Assembly: GCF_029490015.1 (NCBI RefSeq) | Contig: NZ_CP120468.1 | Span: forward strand, 1,984,001 to 2,048,000 | Length of the DNA stretch: 64,000 bases | Direction of reading: 5' to 3' | From: Halobaculum limi | Lineage (GTDB): Archaea > Halobacteriota > Halobacteria > Halobacteriales > Haloferacaceae | Part shown: in pieces, positions 37,162 through 46,026 of the stretch | Numbering within the stretch: the first letter of the stretch is position 1 | Layout of the letters: the number at the start of each line of letters is the position of its first letter | The notes under the pieces: generated by a model | What the model saw: only the letters and a program-made list of their open reading frames with translations | Told to the model about the DNA's origin: nothing | Database searches by the model: none | Made by a program: the position numbers and the translations under genes

Positions 37162-38223
37162 TCAGTCGATGGGTTCTGCGGCGTCGCGTTCGAGGAGTGG
37201 AGCGACGTTGTCCGCGGGGAGCGACACCACGTCCTCGCTCGCGAGGTCGTACTCCACGTCGTCGACGCCGAGGATCGACCCGACGTCTTGGGTGATGCGG
37301 ACGGTCCGGCGAGATGGCGAATCGGCCTCCGCCGCGCTCGCATCGGCCGCTTCCGGTGCCTGTTCGCTCGTGGACTCGGTCGCCGTCTCGGGTGTGGACG
37401 GTGTGGAGGACGCGTCGCCGACGGCGTCCGGCGTCGGTTCCTCCTGTGACGCTGTTCCCGCACGGTCCGGTTCCGAACCGGGGACGAACTCGTCTGGCGC
37501 GTCGACCGCGTCTGCCGCGTCTGCTGACGTACTCGCGTCGACCGCAACGTCCGGTGTCTCGGGTGGCGTCGGCGGCGCGGTGTCAGCGCTCCCGGCACTG
37601 GCGTCCGCGCCCGGTCCGTCGCCGTCGGATTCGCCGCCGCCCATCGCGTCGGCGAGAACGCCGCCGCCACCGCTGTCAGCGCCTGTCCCGGGCGCTGACG
37701 GCGCGGACGACGCCGACTCTGCCTCGGTAGTGGCGTCGGCAACGGGGCTCGGCGCTTCGCCCCCACCGCTCCCGGTGGCAGGCGCCGCGGTCGCGGCTTC
37801 CTGTTGCGGAGTCTCGACGCCCACGTCGACGTCCGCGCCGGTCTCCAACACGTTCAGCACGCGGTCTTTGTTCTGCTCGATGCGGACGACTAGGTCCTCG
37901 AACAGTTCCGCCTCTTGAATCGTCATCCCCTCCGTGTCGGTGGGTGCGCCCGCCGCCGCGAACGACGACAGTTTCACCACCTTGCCGACGCGGCGCTCGT
38001 ACAGCGACTCGACGACCTCCTCGGCCGTCTCGATCTCGTCTGAGAGTTTCCGCACTTGTTCGTCGGAGAAGGGCTGGTCGACGCTGGCGGCGCGTTCGTC
38101 GCGCTGGCGTTTCCGCTCCGTGAGATACGCCGCCACGTCCTCGTAGAAGGAGTCCCGCAGGTGCTGGAGGCTATCTTTCCTGCGCTCCTTCGACTGCACC
38201 GATCGTAGTTCGTCTAGATCCAT
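37162..38223 (-). CDS. gins: GINS replication complex protein
   Basis: A 353-residue haloarchaeal GINS homologue. The N-terminal alpha domain (1-110) begins MDLDELRSVQSKERR. A long acidic, Ala/Ser/Pro-rich linker (about 135-295) separates it from the small C-terminal beta domain (TVRITQDVGSILGVDDVEY). The domain order fits Gins51. It bridges MCM helicase and RecJ/Cdc45-like proteins in the replisome. It starts six bases after the PriS stop, a linkage that strongly supports the assignment. Confidence 0.88.
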   Translation of the reverse strand: MDLDELRSVQSKERRKDSLQHLRDSFYEDVAAYLTERKRQRDERAASVDQPFSDEQVRKLSDEIETAEEVVESLYERRVGKVVKLSSFAAAGAPTDTEGMTIQEAELFEDLVVRIEQNKDRVLNVLETGADVDVGVETPQQEAATAAPATGSGGGEAPSPVADATTEAESASSAPSAPGTGADSGGGGVLADAMGGGESDGDGPGADASAGSADTAPPTPPETPDVAVDASTSADAADAVDAPDEFVPGSEPDRAGTASQEEPTPDAVGDASSTPSTPETATESTSEQAPEAADASAAEADSPSRRTVRITQDVGSILGVDDVEYDLASEDVVSLPADNVAPLLERDAAEPID

Positions 38224-38229
38224 CCTGAG

Positions 38230-39396
38230 TTACTCCCTCGCCTTCTCCGCGCGTCCGCGTGCCAGCAGAAACACGCCGACGTACTCGGGTACAGACACGA
38301 TACCCTCCTCCACCTTATCTCTGTCGTCACCCACGTCGACTGGCCCCGGATCGTGGACGTCGACGAGGACGTCACGCCCCCGGAATCGCTCCGGAATCGC
38401 GTCTCGAAGCGGGTCGAAGTCGTCGAGTTCGTCGAACGCGAGCGGTTCCACCAGCAGGCCGCTCCCGCCGTGGATGGTCCCCGGCAGGCGGATGAGTCGC
38501 CGGAGGTCCGTCGTCACGGGTTCGTCGATGGGTGCGGTCTGCTCGGCGGTGACGCGCTCTGCGATGGCCCGTACGAGCGTCGACGCGCCAGGCCCCAACT
38601 CGACGTTGCCCGACTTCACTCCCTCGGGGTTGCGGTCGAGAACGCCGTGGATGGTCCGGGCCGTCTTCTCGCCAACGCCGTCGAGTTCCTGAAGTTCCGC
38701 CAGCGCGTCCGCCTCGTCCATCTCCCGGAGACGGTCGGCGTACGCGACGAGTTCCTCGTGGACGCGCCGGCCCCACCCGCCCTCAGTGCGGAGCGTCTTC
38801 TGCAAGGTTCCACGCTCGTTTGGTCGCTTCTCGATGAGGCCGTCGTAGTTGAGGTCGACCGCGCGAACGTAGTCGACGATCTCTCGGCGCGCGGTCGAGT
38901 CGAGGTCCGCCACCCTGTCGTCGCGGACGTGGACGTGGTAGCCGCGGCCGCCGGAGAACACCACCTGCATATCCGACTTCGCGAAGCCGAAGTCGGCTTC
39001 GAGGAGGTCGAGTAACGCGAGCAGTTCCTCCTTACAGGCGGCGAGCATCTCCGCGTACGACACCGCCTCGGGGTCGACGCCGGGGAGATGGTCGGCGTCG
39101 AGGTCGAAGACGAGGTCCGCCGAGCGCCACCCCTTGTCGCTCATACTGCCGTTGGCGGGGTCGTCGTACCGCGCGGCCGAGAAGTAGGCGTGCCGCGGTG
39201 ACTCGCGGGCGAGGAACTCGCTCACCTCGCCGATATCGAGCAGCGACTGGTGGCGAACCATCGTCGTGCCGTCGCCCGCGGTGAAGGGGATATGTCCCCA
39301 CTCGCGTTCGTTCGCCTGCGGCGGCGGGGAGACGCTCGCGCTCCGGTAGTAGTCGCCGAAGCGGCCCTTCAGATACTCGCGGGTGCGGCGGTTCAT
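38230..39396 (-). CDS. priS: DNA primase small (catalytic) subunit PriS
   Basis: A 388-residue primase catalytic subunit. The metal-binding acidic motif is ADLVFDLDADH near residue 97. The nucleotide-binding SGGRGYHVHV is near residue 149. A third acidic motif is probable later. It works with PriL, which is not in the window. I chose the ATG at 39396 (MNRRTREYLKGRFG), the typical start. It forms an operon with GINS and diverges from the eIF2B-like gene. Confidence 0.93.
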   Translation of the reverse strand: MNRRTREYLKGRFGDYYRSASVSPPPQANEREWGHIPFTAGDGTTMVRHQSLLDIGEVSEFLARESPRHAYFSAARYDDPANGSMSDKGWRSADLVFDLDADHLPGVDPEAVSYAEMLAACKEELLALLDLLEADFGFAKSDMQVVFSGGRGYHVHVRDDRVADLDSTARREIVDYVRAVDLNYDGLIEKRPNERGTLQKTLRTEGGWGRRVHEELVAYADRLREMDEADALAELQELDGVGEKTARTIHGVLDRNPEGVKSGNVELGPGASTLVRAIAERVTAEQTAPIDEPVTTDLRRLIRLPGTIHGGSGLLVEPLAFDELDDFDPLRDAIPERFRGRDVLVDVHDPGPVDVGDDRDKVEEGIVSVPEYVGVFLLARGRAEKARE

Positions 39397-39541
39397 TCGT
39401 CGGGCAACTGGTAACGGGGTCGGCGGTATGAGTGTTGTCGTTGTCGCCGACGCGAGCGGTTGGCGACGCCACCCGCAGCGACGCTGCCCAGTCCACTCGG
39501 GTCCCGGAACACCTAACCCCGAAACCGACGACCGCACACCT

Positions 39542-40396
39542 ATGATAGACGAGACGGTCGCCGAGATTCGCGAGATGCAGACGCACTCCTCGTCTGTCGT
39601 CGCGGTGAAAGCCGCCCGCGCACTGGGCGACTTGCTCGACCGCGAGTACGCGACGCTCGACGACTTCGAACGCGACCTCGAACACAACGCCGGCGCGCTC
39701 AGACGCGCGAACCCCTCTCACGCCAGTCTCCACCGGACGATGCGTGCCATCGCCGCCGACGTCCTCGGCGGCGCACAGACCGTCGAAGGCGGCAAGCAAC
39801 TGCTGGAGACTGCGATCGAACAGGAGACGGAACGGGTCGAGACGGGCAAGCGCGAGGCGGCCGCCAACGCCGCCGCGACGTTCGACGACGGCGAGACGTT
39901 CCTCACCCACGACTACTCCTCGACCGTGTTGGAGGCGGTCGAAGACGCCGCCATCGGCGGCGCACACCTCACCGCCTACGTCACCGAGGCGCGACCGCGC
40001 TACCTCGGGCGAAAGACCGCCCGAACGCTCGCGGCGATGGACCGCGTCGACCCACACCTCGCGGTCGACGCTGCCGCCGGGCACTTCCTCCGAGAAGCCG
40101 ACCCCGACCGCGTCATCATCGGGATGGACTGCATCGTCGAGGACACCCTCTACAACCGCGTCGGCACGTTCCCCATCGCCGCTGCCGCCCGCGAAGTGGG
40201 CGTCCCGGTCGTCGTCGTCGGCTCTGGAACGAAGATCATCACCGACGAGTTCCGCTTCGAGAACGAGTTCCGCCCGCCCAGCGAGGTGATGCTCGAACCC
40301 GCCGACGGTATCACGCTGGAGAACCCCGCATACGACGCCACGCCGATGTCGCTCGTCGACGAGGTCATCACCGACGAGGGCGTCCACGAGTGGTGA
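39542..40396 (+). CDS. eIF2B-alpha/R15P isomerase-like protein without catalytic Cys
   Basis: A 284-residue member of the MtnA/eIF2B-alpha/ribose-1,5-bisphosphate isomerase superfamily. The C-terminal Rossmann-like domain has GMDCIVEDTLYNRVGT with the Asp of the family. In active isomerases the other catalytic residue is a Cys in a THCxxG/S motif; here the equivalent segment reads LTHDYSSTVLEA, so the Cys is lost. This is how regulatory eIF2B subunits look. It may be an initiation-factor regulator or a non-catalytic sugar-phosphate sensor. I chose the ATG at 39542. Confidence 0.75.
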   Translation: MIDETVAEIREMQTHSSSVVAVKAARALGDLLDREYATLDDFERDLEHNAGALRRANPSHASLHRTMRAIAADVLGGAQTVEGGKQLLETAIEQETERVETGKREAAANAAATFDDGETFLTHDYSSTVLEAVEDAAIGGAHLTAYVTEARPRYLGRKTARTLAAMDRVDPHLAVDAAAGHFLREADPDRVIIGMDCIVEDTLYNRVGTFPIAAAAREVGVPVVVVGSGTKIITDEFRFENEFRPPSEVMLEPADGITLENPAYDATPMSLVDEVITDEGVHEW

Positions 40397-40443
40397 CAGT
40401 GAGAGATACAGCGGGCGGCGTTACGGTGTTGAGTTCGACGGTC

Positions 40444-40914
40444 TCACAGCCATCCGACGACCGTCACGACCGCGAGTTCGCCGACCAGTAACGCCACGGT
40501 CGCTACGAAGACGCCAGCCGCGTCGTCGACAGACAGTTGTGCCCGTACCCCTGCGAAGAGTGAGGAGTGTCGCGGGTCCGAGACGTCGCCGTCGGTGACC
40601 GCCTGAGCGACCGCGACGGCCGCCAGTAGCGGAACAGCCGCGACGACGGCGTACGTCCCCAGAACGTTCCCGACCACGTCGACGACGGCGTACGTCCCCA
40701 GAACGTTCCCGACCACGTCGACGACGGGTGCGAGGAGCCCGAGACCGAGCGCGCCGAACACGACGAACGGGAACGTGAGGGCAAGCGCCAATCCGCCCGC
40801 GACGACGCGGACCGGCCGCAGTGGTCGGTTCGCCGCGCCAGCGCAGAGGGCGACCGCGACGAGACACGCGAGCACGTGACCGACGGCACGGGCCACCAAC
40901 GCGAGTTCGTTCAC
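40444..40914 (-). CDS. Membrane protein with internal tandem duplication, unknown function
   Basis: A 156-residue protein from GTG 40914 with about four to five hydrophobic spans; weakly like the YIP1 group. A 13-residue unit, VVDVVGNVLGTYA, is repeated back to back in the middle, encoded by a perfect 39-bp tandem repeat at 40643-40720. A minus-strand CATAAGACC at about 40975-40983 could be the promoter. A longer frame to 41034 exists but has non-coding composition. The function is unknown. Confidence 0.6.
   Translation of the reverse strand: MNELALVARAVGHVLACLVAVALCAGAANRPLRPVRVVAGGLALALTFPFVVFGALGLGLLAPVVDVVGNVLGTYAVVDVVGNVLGTYAVVAAVPLLAAVAVAQAVTDGDVSDPRHSSLFAGVRAQLSVDDAAGVFVATVALLVGELAVVTVVGWL
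40643..40720. repeat. Perfect 39-bp tandem duplication
   Basis: Two identical 39-bp units (40643-40681 and 40682-40720) sit inside the membrane-protein gene and preserve its frame by adding 13 codons. Eight further bases of a third unit follow. Perfect identity suggests a recent event, such as slippage. Confidence 0.95.
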
Positions 40915-41274
40915 GCCCGGCGATCCGGTCTGGAGGGGAGACACGTGCTGTTGGACCGACGTGTGTGAGATAGGTCTTATGGGCCGGGCCGACTCTCGGG
41001 CGGACGACGCGACGACGACCCGCACGGGGGGCACACCGGGGACCGCTCCAGACTCGCACGCCGTCGCCCCCGATACCTCGTCGATCTGACCGCGAGTACG
41101 GTGTTCGCTCGTTCACTGACCGACGCCGTTCACGGTCGAGGTCGGACCCACGACGTGGTCGCTGTCGGGTATCGACAGCCAGATTCCATAGCGGCGTGGC
41201 GTGTCGCAGACGACACTGGGTAGCGAACGCGGTAGCGGAGCGCCCAGCTACCGACGCGATTCGATGTTGGTGAG
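40915..41274. other. Intergenic region with small hairpins, no gene recognised
   Basis: About 360 bp. A hairpin GCTGTCG-GGTAT-CGACAGC is at 41161-41179. No frame has credible coding content. The right part follows the solute-binding gene stop, the left part probably holds the promoter of the membrane protein. Confidence 0.4.
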
Positions 41275-42510
41275 TTAGACGTCGCCGTCGATGACGGCTG
41301 CCACGCGCTCTCGATCGAACAGTCGTGCCGATTCGGGCGGAGCCTCCATTCCGGTCGGTTCGCCGAACCTCTCTGGGTACAGCGCCTTCGCGAGGAGTTC
41401 GGTGTTGAACAGGTTCATCACCGGTCCTTGCTCGAACTCGTGGTACGGGTAGACGCGACCGTTCGCGACCGCCGTCACTTCGCTCGCGACGGGGTGGTCG
41501 CGAAGCGGACCGAGGATGTCGTCCTCGAAGTCCTTCTCGGAGTCGCGCAAGACGTTCATCCCGGCGTGGTAGACGATTGCGTCCGGGTCGACGTCGAGGA
41601 GTAACTCGTAGTCTCCCTGGATGAAGTTGCTGTCGTCGGGGTACTGGCCCGCGAACGGGTCGTGACTCGGAATCTCCAAATCGCGAAGCGGCTTCGTCTG
41701 GTAGCCGGGAGCACTCGGGTCTCGAACGTACACCGTCTTCCCGTCACCCCAGTAGTTCGTGTTCAGGTACGCCACCGTCGGGCGCTCCTCGACGGGCGGA
41801 AGTTCAGCAGTGATCTCTGCGACCAGTTCGTCGTGCATCGTTCGGAACGCGTCGCCGCGTTCCTGTGTCTGAAACACGTCCGCGTACTTGTCGAGTCCCT
41901 CGTAGAGCCCGTAGTACGGGTGTCCGTCCGTGTAGTCTGGCCGACGCATCCAACTGCCGTGGAACGGTGCGACGTTCTCTTCGAGTTCTGCGAGGTCCGA
42001 CTCGTCTAACTCGAAGTACTCCATCGCGGGGTGGTGACCGATGAGGTGCGCGTCGACGTCGAGTTCGTAGAACAGTTCTTTGTCCGGTGTGCCGTCCTCG
42101 CTGAGCGCCGTGACTCCATCCATCTCGACAGACACACCCGGAATCTGGTCGTAGTACTGCGTCGGGAACGTCGAGGGGAACGCAGAGGCGACCAACCCGT
42201 CGAGTTGTCCCAGTGCGATTACTATGTCGACCGGCCCCTGGTGGTACACGGCGAACTCCTCGGGGACGGAGTCGAACGAGTGACAGCCGTTGGGCTTCAT
42301 ACACACTTGGTACTCGTCGGCTTCCGCTGTCGTGGCCGCCGAATCGGTCGGAGATGCCGTGTCACTCGGCTCCGATTCCGGCGTCGCGGTGGCGCTGGAC
42401 TCGCTGTTCCCCACACATCCGGCCAGCAATCCCCCACCGATGATCGCTCCACCGTACTTCAGCCAGTCGCGCCGCGTCGGTTCGTCTTCCGCTCCGGTAT
42501 CTCGCATCAC
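41275..42510 (-). CDS. Iron/siderophore-type ABC substrate-binding lipoprotein
   Basis: A 411-residue exported lipoprotein. The N-terminal twin-arginine motif TRRDWLKYGG leads to a lipobox LLAGC at residues 28-32, so it is Tat-exported and lipid-anchored. A Thr/Ser-rich linker follows. The rest has the class III periplasmic-binding fold used for siderophores, haem or cobalamin, with a GQLDGLV segment and a long alpha backbone. No permease or ATPase gene is adjacent, so it works with components elsewhere. TTAGGC-type half-sites lie in its promoter, which fits metal control. The ligand is inferred, not shown. Confidence 0.75.
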   Translation of the reverse strand: MMRDTGAEDEPTRRDWLKYGGAIIGGGLLAGCVGNSESSATATPESEPSDTASPTDSAATTAEADEYQVCMKPNGCHSFDSVPEEFAVYHQGPVDIVIALGQLDGLVASAFPSTFPTQYYDQIPGVSVEMDGVTALSEDGTPDKELFYELDVDAHLIGHHPAMEYFELDESDLAELEENVAPFHGSWMRRPDYTDGHPYYGLYEGLDKYADVFQTQERGDAFRTMHDELVAEITAELPPVEERPTVAYLNTNYWGDGKTVYVRDPSAPGYQTKPLRDLEIPSHDPFAGQYPDDSNFIQGDYELLLDVDPDAIVYHAGMNVLRDSEKDFEDDILGPLRDHPVASEVTAVANGRVYPYHEFEQGPVMNLFNTELLAKALYPERFGEPTGMEAPPESARLFDRERVAAVIDGDV

Positions 42511-42518
42511 GCTTTTCG

Positions 42519-42562
42519 GTCAGCCTAAAACATACAAAACGGTTACGAACTTTAGGCGGGCC
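42519..42562 (-). promoter_or_regulatory. Candidate metal-regulator sites in the binding-protein promoter
   Basis: GCCTAAAA at 42523-42530 and TTTAGGCGGGCC at 42551-42562 are oppositely oriented TTAGGC half-sites that flank the TATA-like TTTGTATG (minus strand, about 42532-42539). TTAGG-CCTAA half-sites are typical of DtxR/IdeR family iron regulators. Spacing is unusual, with one half-site on each side of the box. Confidence 0.45.
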
Positions 42563-42711
42563 AAAACTGTTCGGGGAGCCGCTTCGACACCGACACTGGC
42601 TCTCGATTGCCCGTTCCCTCGGCTTGTCAGTACACTCGGTGTACACGCTTGACCCCGTGACTGGTTCGCCGCTTCGGTGTACCCACGCCGTAGACCGGTC
42701 GCCGACTGACG

Positions 42712-45700
42712 TCAGTCGTCGCTTGCGGCCTCGTCAGCTCCGGTCGCCGTCTCGTCTCGAGCGAGCGGTTCGACGCGGACGCTCGACACCTTGTACTCGG
42801 GGATGCCGCTCGTGGGGTCGAAGTGCTCGCCGGTGAGACGGTTTACCGCCCCGTCGGCGAAGTGCATCGGAATGAACACGACACCGTCGCCCGGGCGGTC
42901 GCTCACCGTCGCCCGGACTTCGATCGCACCCCGCGGCGACGACACGCGAACCAGTTCACCGTCTTCGACTCCGAGTCGTTCGGCGGTCGCCGGATTCACC
43001 TCAACGAACGCCTCGCCGACGTGGTCCATCAGGCCGTCCACTTTCCGGGTGAGCGTCCCCGTGTGCCAGTGGTACAGCACCCGCCCGGTCGTGAGCGTGA
43101 GCGGGAACTCCTCGGTTGGGAGGTCGCCGGGTTCGCCCGTGTCGGCGGGGACAAACCGCGCCTTCCCGTCGGGGAAGTTGAACGACTCGTCGTAGAGGTA
43201 CGGCGTTCCCGGGTCGTCGGCGTCGCGGCACGGCCACTGTAGGCCGCCCTCCTCACGCAGTCGCTCGTGACTGATGCCGCCGTAGATTGGCGCGAGTTCG
43301 GCTACCTCGTCCATCACCGCCGCTGGATGCCGGTAGTCCCAGTCGTGGCCCATCCGCCGCGCGAGCGACTGGATGATGGTCCAGTCCTGTCGCGCCTCGC
43401 CCGGCGGGTCGGTCGCCTTCCCGACCAACTGGACGCGGCGCTCGGTGTTGGTGAACGTCCCCTCCTTCTCGGAGAACGTCGCGGCGGGCAACACCACGTC
43501 GGCGTACGCGGTCGTCTCCGTCTCGAAGATGTCCTGCACGACGAGAAACTCCAGCGCCTCCAACGCCTCCTCTGCGTGGCTGATGTCGGGTTCCGACAGC
43601 GCCGGGTTCTCGCCCATCACGTACAGGCCCTCGACGTTGCCCGCGAGCGCTTCCGTGAACACTTCTGGGACTTTCAGCCCCTCCTCGCTGGGCGGGCGCA
43701 CGCCCCAGGCAGACTCGAACTCGTCGAGTACGTCCAGGTCCGTCGGATCGCGGTACCCCGGGAGGGAGTTGGGGAGCGTTCCCATGTCGCCGCCGCCGCC
43801 CTGGACGTTGTTGTGGCCGCGGAACGGCGAGACGCCCGCGCCGGGCTTGCCGACGTTGCCGGTGACGAGCGCCAGATCCGCCAGCGCGAGGACGTTCTGC
43901 GTGCCGTGGCTGTGCTGGGTCATCCCCATCGCCCACCCGAACACGACCGAGTCGGCGGTCGCGATGGTCTCGGCCGCCCGCTTCAGGTCGTCGGGCGCGA
44001 CGCCCGCGAGTCGCTCGACCTCCTCGGGCGTGAACGGCTCCACCTTCTCGCGGAGGGCCTCGAAGTTGCGCGTGCGCTCTTCGATGAACGCCCCGTCGTG
44101 GAGATCCTCCTCGACGATGTAACGGATCAGGCCGTTAATCCACGCCACGTCGTATCCCGGGGTCGTACGGACGTACTGACTCGCGTGTTCGGCGATTTCG
44201 ACTTTCCGGGGGTCGAAGACGACCAGATCCGCACCGTCGTCGACGTTGCGCTTGATCCGGGTCGACAACACCGGGTGGCTCTCGGTGGTGTTCGACCCCG
44301 TGATGAGGTAGGCATCGGCCTCGGCGATGTCCTCGTTGATGCGGTTCGACATCGCACCGAAGCCGAGCGTCTGTTTCAGGGCCGCGACCGTCGAGGAGTG
44401 ACACAGGCGGGCGCAGTTGTCGATGTTCTTCGTACCGAGCACCGCCCGCGCGAACTTCTGCATCAGGTAATCCTCCTCGTTCGTACACTTCGAGGAGGCG
44501 AACGCCGCCAGCGCGTCCGGTCCCGAGCGGTCACGGATCGACTCGAACTCCTCGACGACCCGCGACAGCGCCTCGTCCCACGTCGCCTCATGTAACTCGC
44601 CGTCGTCGCCGCGAACGAGCGGCGTCGTCAGGCGGTCGTCGCTGTTGGCGAACTCGTAGCCGAACTTCCCCTTCACGCACGTCGAGAAGTCGTTGACCGG
44701 GGCGTCGGCGGGGTCGTCCGTCGGCACCGCACCCAACACCTCGTCGTCTTTCGAGACCAACTGGAAGCGACACCCGACCGCACAGAAGCCGCAGGTGGTC
44801 TCGGTGAACTCCACGTCGTCGAGTCTGCGGTCGGCGACGCGGCGGGCCACGTCGAACAGCCACCCCTCTTTCATCGTCCGCGCGGCGACCGACTCGGCGG
44901 CGTGTTCGCCCGCGAGCAACGCCGAGTGGCCGGCATCGCTCGCCGTCTGTTTCGCCCATCGGAGCGCCGACGCGAGACCGTCGGATTCCGCGCGTTCGCG
45001 GGTCGGCGACGGACCGTCGCGGTCGCCGACGTGGCTCCCGCCGGACCCACCGCCACGCTGCCGCCCGCTCGGTTCGCTCGTCGCTCTCCCCGCACGCTCG
45101 GCGTCGCGTTTCATCGATCTCCCGACGCTGTTAGCGTGGTTGAACCCCGGAATCGGCAGCGTCGCGATGCCAGCCATCCCCTGCTCCGTCAGCGACCCCG
45201 TCGGGCAGACGGTCGCGCAGTGGCCACAGGAGACGCACGCCGAGTCGGCCATCGTCTCGGCGTCCGACTGGAACCCGATCTCGGTGTCCTCGCCGGTCCC
45301 CTCGACGCGCAACACGCCCGACACCTGCACGTCGTTGCAGGCGTCGACACAGCGAGTGCAGGTGATGCACTTGTTGCGGTCGATCTGGATGAACGGCGAG
45401 GTGTCGTCGAGCGGTTCGTACTCGCTGCGCTCGTCGAAGACGCCGAACCGTGGCTCCTCCACCTCGGTGTCGATGGCGGCGTCTTGGAGTTCACAGCGGC
45501 CGTTCTGGTTGCAGGTGGTACACCGAAGATTGTGGTCGGAGAGGACTAGATCGAGGTTCACCTCCCGCGTCTCCCGGGCCGCCGCCGCGTCGGTCGCCAC
45601 CCTGACGCCGTCGCTGACGGGGTGTGAGCAGGCCGGAACCACCTCTCCGTCGGCCTCGACCGTGCAGGTGCGACACGTCGACCGAGGGCCGATGTCGTCG

Positions 45701-46026
45701 GAGCAGTCGCCGCCGTTGCGGTCGTACGAACACAGCGCCGGGACCGTCCCCTCGTACTCCACCTGCTCCATCGCGTCGAGCAGCGTCGCACCCGCAGGAA
45801 CGGTCACCGACTGCCCGTCGACGGACACCGTCACCGTGTCGTCGCCGTCGTCGTGCGCGGCAGTCGAGACTCCCGCAGCCATCGGCGGGTCGGCTGCTGT
45901 CCCGGGCGTGAACGACTCTGTCAGCGGCGTCGACGTTCGCGGGTCTGTCACGCGCGAGGAGTCGGGGACGCGCGGTAGCGGGGTGTCTCCGTCGCCGTCG
46001 GTGTCCACGCGGTCGTCGGTGCTCAC
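42712..46026 (-). CDS. fdhA: Formate dehydrogenase-like molybdopterin oxidoreductase, alpha subunit
   Basis: A 1104-residue soluble enzyme. The N-terminal NuoG-like part carries a [2Fe-2S] domain (about 65-145), HxxxCxxC-type Fe-S residues (HNLRCTTCNQNGRC) and two 4Fe-4S clusters (CITCTRC, CVSCGHC). A Gly/Arg-rich spacer (about 305-345) precedes the molybdopterin part, whose own 4Fe-4S begins TTCGFCAVGC. The Mo ligand is Cys in CARLCHSST near residue 542, where some relatives use selenocysteine. The NNVQGGGGDMG motif agrees with formate dehydrogenases. It should oxidise formate or reduce CO2, passing electrons to the overlapping NuoF-like gene. Confidence 0.88.
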   Translation of the reverse strand: MSTDDRVDTDGDGDTPLPRVPDSSRVTDPRTSTPLTESFTPGTAADPPMAAGVSTAAHDDGDDTVTVSVDGQSVTVPAGATLLDAMEQVEYEGTVPALCSYDRNGGDCSDDIGPRSTCRTCTVEADGEVVPACSHPVSDGVRVATDAAAARETREVNLDLVLSDHNLRCTTCNQNGRCELQDAAIDTEVEEPRFGVFDERSEYEPLDDTSPFIQIDRNKCITCTRCVDACNDVQVSGVLRVEGTGEDTEIGFQSDAETMADSACVSCGHCATVCPTGSLTEQGMAGIATLPIPGFNHANSVGRSMKRDAERAGRATSEPSGRQRGGGSGGSHVGDRDGPSPTRERAESDGLASALRWAKQTASDAGHSALLAGEHAAESVAARTMKEGWLFDVARRVADRRLDDVEFTETTCGFCAVGCRFQLVSKDDEVLGAVPTDDPADAPVNDFSTCVKGKFGYEFANSDDRLTTPLVRGDDGELHEATWDEALSRVVEEFESIRDRSGPDALAAFASSKCTNEEDYLMQKFARAVLGTKNIDNCARLCHSSTVAALKQTLGFGAMSNRINEDIAEADAYLITGSNTTESHPVLSTRIKRNVDDGADLVVFDPRKVEIAEHASQYVRTTPGYDVAWINGLIRYIVEEDLHDGAFIEERTRNFEALREKVEPFTPEEVERLAGVAPDDLKRAAETIATADSVVFGWAMGMTQHSHGTQNVLALADLALVTGNVGKPGAGVSPFRGHNNVQGGGGDMGTLPNSLPGYRDPTDLDVLDEFESAWGVRPPSEEGLKVPEVFTEALAGNVEGLYVMGENPALSEPDISHAEEALEALEFLVVQDIFETETTAYADVVLPAATFSEKEGTFTNTERRVQLVGKATDPPGEARQDWTIIQSLARRMGHDWDYRHPAAVMDEVAELAPIYGGISHERLREEGGLQWPCRDADDPGTPYLYDESFNFPDGKARFVPADTGEPGDLPTEEFPLTLTTGRVLYHWHTGTLTRKVDGLMDHVGEAFVEVNPATAERLGVEDGELVRVSSPRGAIEVRATVSDRPGDGVVFIPMHFADGAVNRLTGEHFDPTSGIPEYKVSSVRVEPLARDETATGADEAASDD

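Noticed and set aside
40444-41034. Longer 196-residue version of the membrane protein
   Set aside because: The extra N-terminal 40 residues are polar, Ser/Arg/Pro-rich and lie over a likely promoter; GTG 40914 starts directly before the first helix.
41161-41179. Hairpin GCTGTCG-GGTAT-CGACAGC as a terminator
   Set aside because: No T-rich tract follows on either strand, and short stems of this size are frequent in GC-rich DNA.
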